Source of the DNA: UBA4615 sp044368415
GTDB taxonomy: Bacteria > Pseudomonadota > Gammaproteobacteria > Burkholderiales > Burkholderiaceae_E
Reading direction: 5' to 3'
DNA length: 64,000 nucleotides
Assembly: GCA_044368415.1 (NCBI GenBank)
Contig: JBIPLJ010000012.1
Location: 16,646 to 80,645, forward strand
A program made the position numbers and the translations under genes. Under the pieces are notes generated by a model, which was not told the DNA's origin, ran no database searches, and saw nothing but the letters and a program-made list of their open reading frames with translations. Shown piece by piece: positions 30,538 to 37,464 of the stretch (its first letter is position 1; each line of letters begins with the position of its first letter).

Positions 30538-31884
30538 TCAGCGAGGCATCATGCCTTTCATGCCGCGCATCATTTTCGCCAGCCCGCCCTTCTGCATCTT
30601 CTTCATCATCGACTGCATCTGGTCGAACTGCGCCAGCATCCGGTTGACGTCCTGCACCTGCACGCCGGCGCCGGTGGCGATCCGACGCTTGCGGGTCGCC
30701 TTGATCAGCTCGGGCTTGTGGCGCTCGCCGGGTGTCATCGAGTGGATGATCCCCTGCATCCGGCGGATGTCGCGCTCGGCGCGGTCCATGTCGGCCTGGC
30801 CGGCGGCTGCCTGCATCTGCGCCGGCAGCTTGTCCATCAGCGACGACAGCCCGCCCATCTTCTTCATCTGCGAGATCTGGGCGAGGAAGTCGTTGAGGTC
30901 GAAGCGGTTGCCCGACTTGAGCTTGTCGGCGAGGTCTTTCGCGGCCTGCTGGTCGACGTTGGCCTGGGCCTGCTCGACCAGCGCAACGATGTCGCCCATG
31001 CCGAGGATGCGGTTGGCCATCCGGTCGGGATGGAAGGCATCGAGCCCGGCGAGCTTCTCGCCGACGCCGACGAACTTGATCGGGCAGCCGGTGACCGCCT
31101 TGACTGACAGCGCCGCGCCGCCGCGCGAGTCGCCGTCGAGCTTGGTGAGCACGACGCCGGTGAGCGGCAGCGCCTCCTTGAACGCGCGCGCGGTGTTGAC
31201 CGCATCCTGGCCCTGCATCGCGTCGACGACGAACAGCGTTTCGATGGGGTCGAGCGCGGCATGCAGCGCCGCGATCTCCTTCATCATCGCCTCGTCGATG
31301 CCGAGGCGGCCGGCGGTGTCCACCAGCAGCACGTCGTGGTAGTGGTTCTTCGCCCACAGGACGGCGGCCCGTGCGATGTCGACCGGTGACTGGTCGGGCG
31401 TGGACGGGAAGAAGTCGGCGCCGGCCTGCTGGGTGACGGTCTGGAGCTGGTCGATGGCGGCCGGCCGGTAGACGTCGCAGGAGACGGTCAGCACCTTCTT
31501 CTTCTGCTCGCGCAGTCGGCGGGCCAACTTGCCGACGGTGGTGGTCTTGCCTGCACCTTGCAGGCCGGCCATCAGGATGATGGCGGGCGGCTGGGTCGCG
31601 AAGTTCAGCTCCGCGGTCGCCCCGCCCATCAAGGAGGTCAGCTCCTGGTGCACGACGCCGACCAGCGCCTGGCCGGGCGACAGGCTGCCGACCACGTCCT
31701 GGCCGAGCGCCTTCTCGCGCACCTTCGCGATGAAGTCGCGCACGACCGGCAGGGCCACGTCGGCCTCGAGCAGGGCGATGCGGATCTCGCGCAGCATCTC
31801 CTGCGTGTTCGCCTCGGTGAGGCGGGCTTCGCCGCGCATCGTCTTGACGACGCGGGCGAGCCTTTGGGACAGATTGTCGAACAT
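30538..31884 (-). CDS. ffh: Signal recognition particle protein Ffh
   Basis: GTPase of 448 aa that binds signal sequences and 4.5S RNA and targets membrane proteins to FtsY. The N domain (1-90) is followed by the G domain with the P-loop GLQGAGKTT (107-115), DVYRPAA, DTAGR, TKLDGD and GVGEK. The M domain (about 300-448) ends in the methionine-rich MKKMQKGGLAKMMRGMKGMMPR segment, split here as it exceeds what the RNA-binding core needs. The start MFDNLSQRL at 31884 is standard. The divergent ccsA-like gene begins only 23 bp away. Confidence 0.97.
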   Translation of the reverse strand: MFDNLSQRLARVVKTMRGEARLTEANTQEMLREIRIALLEADVALPVVRDFIAKVREKALGQDVVGSLSPGQALVGVVHQELTSLMGGATAELNFATQPPAIILMAGLQGAGKTTTVGKLARRLREQKKKVLTVSCDVYRPAAIDQLQTVTQQAGADFFPSTPDQSPVDIARAAVLWAKNHYHDVLLVDTAGRLGIDEAMMKEIAALHAALDPIETLFVVDAMQGQDAVNTARAFKEALPLTGVVLTKLDGDSRGGAALSVKAVTGCPIKFVGVGEKLAGLDAFHPDRMANRILGMGDIVALVEQAQANVDQQAAKDLADKLKSGNRFDLNDFLAQISQMKKMGGLSSLMDKLPAQMQAAAGQADMDRAERDIRRMQGIIHSMTPGERHKPELIKATRKRRIATGAGVQVQDVNRMLAQFDQMQSMMKKMQKGGLAKMMRGMKGMMPR

Positions 31885-31907
31885 GGGGCCTGCGCTACAC
31901 TGCGATC

Positions 31908-32771
31908 GTGACGATTGTACTGATTCTGTTCGCGCTGCCCGCGGCGCTCTACAGCGCGATCTGGCTGGGTGCGTGGCGCGCCGCCACCGGCGCGGCACCC
32001 GCGCCGGCCGCTTCGGGCGCCCCGGCGTACAGCCCGGCGGAGCCGGCGGCCCGCTGGCTGCTGCCCTTCGCCATCGTGCTGCACGGCGCGTCACTGGCCT
32101 GGCCGTGGGATCGCGGCGGTTTCCATTACGGCTTCGCCAAGGCGCTGTCGGCCACCGTCTGGGTCGGGCTCGTGCTGCTGTGGTTCGAGGGCCGGCGCAC
32201 CTCGCTCGAGGCGCTGCGGCTGCTGGTGCTGCCGCTGGCCATCGCCATGCTGTTGATGCCGCTGGTCTGGCCGGGCCGCCTGTTCGAGTCCGCCGAGCAG
32301 GCGCCCCTCTTCGTGCCGCATCTTCTCGCGGGGACGCTCGCCTACGGCGTGCTGATGCTCGCCGCGCTGCAGGCGCTGATGATGCTCTGGGTCCAGCGCG
32401 ACCTGCAGCGCCCGATGCTCGATGCCGACCGCGGGCCGATGTTGCGCTGGGTCGGGCGGATGCCGCCGCTGATGGTGCTGGAGCGACTGCTGTTCCGCTT
32501 CATCGGGCTGGGCTTCGTGCTGCTGCTGGCCACGACGATCAGCGGGATGATGTTCTCCGAGGAGGTGTTCGGCCGGCCATTCCGGCTCGAACACAAGACC
32601 GTCTTCTCGGTGATCTCGCTCGCTTTCTTCGGCGTGCTGCTCGCCGGGCGGGCGGTGCGCGGCTGGCGCGGCCGCATCGCCACGCGCTTCACCCTTGGCG
32701 GATTCGCGGTCCTGCTGCTCGCCTACGTCGGCACGCGCTTCGTGCTCGAAGTGCTGCTCGGGCGCTATTGA
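31908..32771 (+). CDS. CcsA/YpjD-like cytochrome c assembly family membrane protein
   Basis: Protein of 287 aa with about eight membrane helices, starting at GTG. It carries the CcsA/HemX-type motif HLLAGTLAYGVLMLAALQALMM and a later EHKTVFSVIS, with histidines suited to haem contact. In Burkholderiales a gene of this type commonly sits next to ffh. A TACACT hexamer at 31896-31901 ends 6 nt before the start codon, and there is no room for a leader. It may therefore be translated from a leaderless mRNA. Exact function (haem handling or inner-membrane assembly) is not established for this branch. Confidence 0.82.
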   Translation: MTIVLILFALPAALYSAIWLGAWRAATGAAPAPAASGAPAYSPAEPAARWLLPFAIVLHGASLAWPWDRGGFHYGFAKALSATVWVGLVLLWFEGRRTSLEALRLLVLPLAIAMLLMPLVWPGRLFESAEQAPLFVPHLLAGTLAYGVLMLAALQALMMLWVQRDLQRPMLDADRGPMLRWVGRMPPLMVLERLLFRFIGLGFVLLLATTISGMMFSEEVFGRPFRLEHKTVFSVISLAFFGVLLAGRAVRGWRGRIATRFTLGGFAVLLLAYVGTRFVLEVLLGRY

Positions 32772-32790
32772 CCGGGCCGGGGAGACCACG

Positions 32791-33138
32791 ATGGGCAAGC
32801 TGATGACCTGGGCCGTGATCGGCCTCATCGTCTGGGGCGCGTGGCGGCTCTGGACGATCAGCCGCGTCCGTGCAGAGCGTGCGCGCGAGGCGGCCCGCTC
32901 GGCGCAGGCCCCGGGCGCGGCCAGCGGCGGTGGTGGCGGTGGCGATGCCGCCGAGACCGAACGCGAGACCCGGCTCCCTGGCGCTCCCGAGCTGATGATG
33001 CAGTGCGCTGTCTGCGGCGTACACCTGCCAGGCTCGGAGGTCCGCTTCGCCGGCGGCAAGGTCTACTGCAGCGATGCGCACCGCGACGCCCCGGGCACTC
33101 CGGTGGCCGGCGACGGCGCCCGCCGCGACGGCCGCTGA
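32791..33138 (+). CDS. PP0621-family small membrane protein with zinc-finger tail
   Basis: Protein of 115 aa: one N-terminal membrane helix (about 3-22), a Gly-rich linker and a C-terminal metal-binding motif MQCAVCGVHLPGSE...KVYCSDAHR with Cys-x2-Cys and Cys...His spacing. It is a conserved hypothetical protein seen between ccsA-like and pilS genes in relatives. The function is unknown. Start ATG 32791 follows GGGGAGA. Confidence 0.8.
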   Translation: MGKLMTWAVIGLIVWGAWRLWTISRVRAERAREAARSAQAPGAASGGGGGGDAAETERETRLPGAPELMMQCAVCGVHLPGSEVRFAGGKVYCSDAHRDAPGTPVAGDGARRDGR

Positions 33139-33139
33139 C

Positions 33140-34786
33140 ATGGCGGCATCGCCACCGGCCGAGAGTGCTCCCGGCCGGGAGGCCGCGGGTCTGCCGGCCT
33201 ACCGGCGCTCGTTCCAGTACTTCGCGTTGTCGCGCCTGGTGGTTGCCGCGCTGCTGATCGCCTATGTGCCGATCATGCGCGGCTCGGGCATCCTCGACGA
33301 ACGCTTCGACGCTGCGCTCTTTCTGCCGGCGGCGGCGCTCTACCTGGTGTTCGCCGCGGCGTTCTTCCTGCTGTCGACCCGCTCCCGCCGGCTGCCGCTG
33401 CCCAGGCTCGCGACCCTCCAGATCGCGGTCGACGTCTGCGCGCTGCTCGTGCTGATGCATGCCTCCGGCGGTCAACGCTCCGGCCTTGGTGTGCTGCTGC
33501 TTCTGCCCAGCGCAGGTGCCGCGATCCTGGTGGGCGCGCGGGCCGGCCTGACGTTCGCGGCGGCCTCGACGCTGCTGCTGCTGGCCGAGACCGGCTGGCG
33601 GGGGCTGATGGACCAGGCCGGCGAGTCGGCCTTCGTCCAGGCGGGGCTGACGGGCGCCACGCTGCTGGTGGTGGCCGCGGTGGTCGGCCGCCTCGCTCTG
33701 CGGCTCGCCTCGCAGGAGCGGCTGGCCTGGCGGCGCGGCGAGGACCTTCGCAACCAGCTGGCGGTCACCCAGGCGGTCATCGCCGACCTGCCCGAAGGCG
33801 TAATCGTCCTCGGCGCCCGCGGCGAGCCCCGGGCGATCAACCGATCCGCGCGCGACATGCTGGCCGGCGGCGGCGGCGGCAGCGCCGCGGCGCTTCCCGG
33901 GCTGCTGCCGCTGCGGGCGGCGCTCGGGATCGGGCCTGTAGGCGCGGTCGCCGAGCTGCAGACTGATTCCGCCGAGTTCGTCGTGCTCGGCGCCGAGGGC
34001 GCGGAGCGGCGCCTGCGCGCCCGCCGCCTCGGCGTGCCGTCCGACGGGGTCGACGAGGTGGTGGTGCTCGAGGACCTCGGGCGGCTCGAGGCTCGGGCGC
34101 AGCAGCTCAAGCTCGCCTCGATGGGGCGGCTGTCGGCCTCGATCGCCCACGAGATCCGCAACCCGCTGTCGGCGATCCGGCACGCGAACGGGCTGCTCGC
34201 CGAGCAACTGGGCGAGCCTCGCCTCGAGCGCCTCGCGAAGATCGTCGAGGACAACTGCCGGCGCATCGACCGCATCATCGAGGACGTGCTGTCGATCTCC
34301 AGGCGGGGCAGCGCGACGCCGGAGCCGCTGCCGGCCGAGGCGTTCCTGGTACAGGCGATCGCCGAGCTGGTGGCGCAGTCCGGCGCCGACGCACACCGCA
34401 TAGAATGCTGCGTCCACGGCGATGCGCCGATCTGGTTCGATGCAGGCAACCTCAGGCAGGTGCTGCTCAACCTGCTGGGCAACGCGCTGCGGCATGCCAG
34501 CGCCGAGCGCGGCGCGGTCCGCATCGACTGGACACCCGACGCCGGCGGACGCGGCTCGCTGGTCGTCTCCGACGACGGGCCCGGCGTGTCCGCGGTCTCG
34601 CGAGTCCACCTGTTCGAACCGTTCTTCACCACCGAGGCGCGTGGCACCGGCCTGGGCCTGCATCTCGCCCGCGAGTTGTGCACCGCCAACGGCGCGACGA
34701 TCCGCTATCGGCCCGCGAGCGATAATCCACCACTTCGCAGTGCCTTCGTCGTCGAGCCCGCTCCCGTGCCCGGCGCCCCCCGATGA
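33140..34786 (+). CDS. pilS: Sensor histidine kinase PilS-like
   Basis: Protein of 548 aa. Six hydrophobic segments fill residues ~25-205 (the PilS membrane domain), then a PAS-like region (about 215-320), a HisKA domain with the histidine of SASIAHEIRNPLSAIRHAN, and a HATPase domain (NLLGNALRHA, DDGPGVS, TGLGLHLARELC). PilS controls type IV pilin transcription through PilR and sigma-54. It overlaps pilR by 4 bp (ATGA). No pilA is in this window. The Pro/Ala-rich first 25 residues are unconserved. Confidence 0.9.
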   Translation: MAASPPAESAPGREAAGLPAYRRSFQYFALSRLVVAALLIAYVPIMRGSGILDERFDAALFLPAAALYLVFAAAFFLLSTRSRRLPLPRLATLQIAVDVCALLVLMHASGGQRSGLGVLLLLPSAGAAILVGARAGLTFAAASTLLLLAETGWRGLMDQAGESAFVQAGLTGATLLVVAAVVGRLALRLASQERLAWRRGEDLRNQLAVTQAVIADLPEGVIVLGARGEPRAINRSARDMLAGGGGGSAAALPGLLPLRAALGIGPVGAVAELQTDSAEFVVLGAEGAERRLRARRLGVPSDGVDEVVVLEDLGRLEARAQQLKLASMGRLSASIAHEIRNPLSAIRHANGLLAEQLGEPRLERLAKIVEDNCRRIDRIIEDVLSISRRGSATPEPLPAEAFLVQAIAELVAQSGADAHRIECCVHGDAPIWFDAGNLRQVLLNLLGNALRHASAERGAVRIDWTPDAGGRGSLVVSDDGPGVSAVSRVHLFEPFFTTEARGTGLGLHLARELCTANGATIRYRPASDNPPLRSAFVVEPAPVPGAPR

Positions 34787-36435
34787 ACGCCTCGCTTCCC
34801 GATCAGAACCGCAGCCTCGCCCGCGGCATGCGTGCACCGCGCGCGTTGGTGGTCGACGACGAGGCCGACCTGCGCGAGCTGCTTGAGCTGACGCTCGTCG
34901 GCATGGGGCTGGACGTCGACTGCGCGGCCGACCTCTCGTCGGCGCGGCGCCTGCTGGCCTCGGGACGCTACGCGCTGTGCCTGACCGACATGCGACTGCC
35001 CGACGGCGACGGCCTGTCGCTGGTCACCCTGATCGGCGCCGAGCATCCCGACACGCCGGTCGCGGTGATCACCGCGTTCGGCAGCGCCGAGAGCGCGGTC
35101 GCGGCCCTCAAGGCCGGTGCCTTCGACTACCTGTCGAAGCCGGTCGGGCTCGATGCGCTCAGGGCACTTGTACGCTCGGCGCTGGGCCTGTCCACCGGCG
35201 CCGAGGCGCCCGCGGCCGACCCGCCGCCCATGCCCGCGGCCGAGGCGCCGCGTGCCGCGCCGCTGCGCTCCCCTTCGTTCGATGCGACGCCAGCGGCCCG
35301 CATCGTGCCGGGCGCGGGCGCCCGGGCGGTGCCCGGCGCCGGCGGGCTGCTGCTCGGCGTGTCGCCGGCCATCGAGACCGTACGCGCGAGCATCGCGCGG
35401 CTCGCCCGCAGTATGGCGCCGGTGGCCATCACCGGCGAGTCCGGCTCGGGCAAGGAGCTGGCCGCGCGGCTGATCCACCGTCTCGGCAGCCGGGCGAACC
35501 AGCCGTTCGTGGCGGTGAACTGCGGCGCCATCCCCGAGAACCTGATGGAGTCGGAGTTCTTCGGGCACAAGCGCGGCGCGTTCACCGGCGCCGACCAGGA
35601 CCGCACCGGCTTCTTCCAGGCCGCCGACGGCGGCACGCTGTTCCTCGACGAGGTCGCCGACCTGCCGCTGTCGATGCAGGTCAAGCTGTTGCGTGCGATC
35701 CAGGAGCGCTGCGTGCGCCGCGTTGGGCACACCGCCGAGGAGCCGGTCGACGTGCGAATCGTCAGCGCGACCCACCAGGACCTCGCCCGCTGCGTCGCGG
35801 CCGGCCGCTTTCGCCAGGACCTGTACTACCGCCTGAACGTGATCGAGCTGCGGATGCCTCCGCTACGCGAGCGGCTCCAGGACGTCGGTGTGCTCGCCGA
35901 CGCGGTCCTAGCCCGCCTGGCCACGCGGGCGGGCCTGCAGGTCGCGCCGCGCCTGTCGTCGGTGACGCTGCGCTACCTGCAGAGCTACGGGTTCCCGGGG
36001 AACGTCCGGGAGCTCGAGAACATCCTCGAGCGTGCGCTCGCGTTCTCCAATGGCGAGGTTGTGAACGTCGAGGACCTCGGGCTGCGGCCGGTTGGCCTCG
36101 AGGCCTCGGAGAACGAGCGCGCCGATGCCGACGATGTGCCGGATACAGACGAGCGGGTCGATCCGGTCGATGCCGGCGCACTGGGCGGCGCCGAGCCGGC
36201 CGCGAGCGCCGCGGGCGAAGGGCGGGGCGCTTCGACGCCGCTCGCGCAGCGCGCTTCGACGCTGTCGGACGATGGCATCCCCGAGTCGCTGCCCGACTAC
36301 CTCGACGCGGTCGAGCGCGACGCGATCCTGCGCGCCCTCGAGCGTACCCGCCATAACCGCACCGCGGCTGCGCGCCTGCTCGGCATCAGCTTCCGGGCGC
36401 TGCGCTACCGCATGCAGCGGCTCGGCATCGGCTGA
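34783..36435 (+). CDS. pilR: Sigma-54-dependent response regulator PilR-like
   Basis: Protein of 550 aa. The receiver domain has Asp69 as phospho-acceptor (LTDMRLPDGDG). An Ala/Pro-rich linker (about 140-200) follows. The AAA+ sigma-54 interaction domain has Walker A GESGSGKE, the GAFTGA loop that contacts sigma-54, and Walker B GGTLFLDEVADL. A second linker precedes a Fis-type HTH (HNRTAAARLLGISFRALRYRMQ) at the end. It activates sigma-54 promoters, in relatives that of pilA. Both linkers are longer and more Ala-rich than in Pseudomonas PilR (~445 aa). Confidence 0.93.
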   Translation: MNASLPDQNRSLARGMRAPRALVVDDEADLRELLELTLVGMGLDVDCAADLSSARRLLASGRYALCLTDMRLPDGDGLSLVTLIGAEHPDTPVAVITAFGSAESAVAALKAGAFDYLSKPVGLDALRALVRSALGLSTGAEAPAADPPPMPAAEAPRAAPLRSPSFDATPAARIVPGAGARAVPGAGGLLLGVSPAIETVRASIARLARSMAPVAITGESGSGKELAARLIHRLGSRANQPFVAVNCGAIPENLMESEFFGHKRGAFTGADQDRTGFFQAADGGTLFLDEVADLPLSMQVKLLRAIQERCVRRVGHTAEEPVDVRIVSATHQDLARCVAAGRFRQDLYYRLNVIELRMPPLRERLQDVGVLADAVLARLATRAGLQVAPRLSSVTLRYLQSYGFPGNVRELENILERALAFSNGEVVNVEDLGLRPVGLEASENERADADDVPDTDERVDPVDAGALGGAEPAASAAGEGRGASTPLAQRASTLSDDGIPESLPDYLDAVERDAILRALERTRHNRTAAARLLGISFRALRYRMQRLGIG

Positions 36436-36442
36436 CCGTCTG

Positions 36443-37045
36443 GTGAGCGAGCCGTTCGACAGCGAGGGCTGGTACTGCCGGGCACGTCGGGTGCCATCGC
36501 CGAACCAGGACGCCCGCCCGCCCGGCACCTCGCCCGAACTGCTTGTTGTCCATCACATCAGTCTGCCGCCCGGCGTGCTGTCGGGCGATGCCGTCGAGCG
36601 GCTCTTCACCAACACGCTGGATTGCTCGGCCGACCCGCGGTTCGCCGGCCTCGAGTCGCTGAGGGTCTCGGCCCACTTCCTGGTGCGCCGGCGCGGCGAG
36701 TTGCTGCAGTTCGTCCCGTGCGGGGCGCGCGCTTGGCATGCCGGACCGTCGTCCTTCCGTGGCCGCGAGCGCTGCAACGACTTCTCGATCGGCATCGAGC
36801 TCGAGGGCACCGGCGAGCGTCGGTACACCGAGGCGCAGTACCGGGTGCTCGCCGCGCTGACCCGATCGCTCTCTGCGTGGTTTCCGTTGAGATACCTCGC
36901 CGGCCACAGTGACATCGCGCCGGGGCGCAAGACCGATCCTGGGCCGAGTTTCGACTGGTCGCGCTTCGAGTCGATGCTCGATGGTTGCGGGCTCTCGAGA
37001 CCGTTTCCGCCGGAATGCCGCAGCATGTCGAAGAGTCTTCCATGA
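36443..37045 (+). CDS. ampD: 1,6-anhydro-N-acetylmuramyl-L-alanine amidase AmpD
   Basis: Cytoplasmic zinc amidase of 200 aa that removes the peptide from anhydroMurNAc during wall recycling. It has LLVVHHISLPPG with zinc ligand His37, FSIGIELEG, and AGHSDIAPGRKTDPG with ligands His155 and Asp165 and the catalytic Lys163. It starts at GTG 36443, eight bp after pilR. Recycling partners in the window are a lytic transglycosylase and mpl. The pilR-ampD adjacency is typical of Burkholderiales. Confidence 0.93.
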   Translation: MSEPFDSEGWYCRARRVPSPNQDARPPGTSPELLVVHHISLPPGVLSGDAVERLFTNTLDCSADPRFAGLESLRVSAHFLVRRRGELLQFVPCGARAWHAGPSSFRGRERCNDFSIGIELEGTGERRYTEAQYRVLAALTRSLSAWFPLRYLAGHSDIAPGRKTDPGPSFDWSRFESMLDGCGLSRPFPPECRSMSKSLP

Positions 37046-37230
37046 CACCGTGACGACATGCGGGTCGCAGAGCCAGATGCCCCGCCGTCCCGCAGCCGGG
37101 CTGGGTCCGCGAATGCCGATCAAGACGCCGTGCGGCTCTTCGGGAAGCATCCGAGGCTGCGCTCAAAGATGTGGTGCTAAATCCCTGTTCGGGCGCACGA
37201 ATCGCGCCTCGCGGAACGCTCATCGCAGAC

Positions 37231-37259
37231 TTGCGAGCGGGGCGCCCAGGCACTAGAAT
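37231..37259 (+). promoter_or_regulatory. Sigma-70 promoter of nrdA
   Basis: TTGCGA (37231-37236; 4/6 match to -35) is separated by exactly 17 bp from TAGAAT (37254-37259; 5/6 match to -10). The -10 lies inside the first NrdR box, so repressor binding would directly block RNA polymerase. Transcription would begin near 37266. Confidence 0.65.
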
Positions 37260-37265
37260 TAGTCA
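37250..37265 (+). promoter_or_regulatory. NrdR box 1
   Basis: GGCACTAGAATTAGTC and the next base fit the 16-bp NrdR consensus (acaCwAtATaTwGtgt) at the key CACTA and TAGT halves. It overlaps the -10 element. Box 2 begins 31 bp downstream, three helical turns, the spacing usual for paired NrdR sites. Confidence 0.7.
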
Positions 37266-37280
37266 CTCACAAGCGGTCGA

Positions 37281-37296
37281 CCCCCAGATCTAGTGC
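37281..37296 (+). promoter_or_regulatory. NrdR box 2
   Basis: CCCCCAGATCTAGTGC matches the NrdR consensus in the central AGATCTAGTG part. It lies downstream of the predicted transcription start. Together with box 1 it indicates ATP/dATP-responsive repression of nrdA(B). Confidence 0.7.
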
Positions 37297-37464
37297 CACG
37301 CGGCCTCACGCCGCCTTCCGGCCGGGCACGGGAATCGCCGCAAGCACACCGCCACCCGATCGACGCGCGCGACGACCGGCCGGGGTCCGTCAGGGCCCGG
37401 GCCAGGCCCCCTTCACGCTGGGTCCACCGGGTGGTCCTCGAACACACCAGTGGAGTTCCCCGAC

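Larger units (their letters stand above)
37046..37464. other. 419-bp gap between ampD and nrdA
   Basis: The first ~185 bp show no conserved frame, RNA or repeat that I can support. The second half holds the nrdA promoter with two NrdR boxes (described separately) and a leader of about 200 nt that is GC-rich, with no recognisable riboswitch. Confidence 0.6.

Noticed and set aside
37080..37256. A small plus-strand ORF between ampD and nrdA
   Set aside because: No homology signal, Arg/Gly-rich composition expected by chance, and it runs into the nrdA promoter and NrdR boxes.
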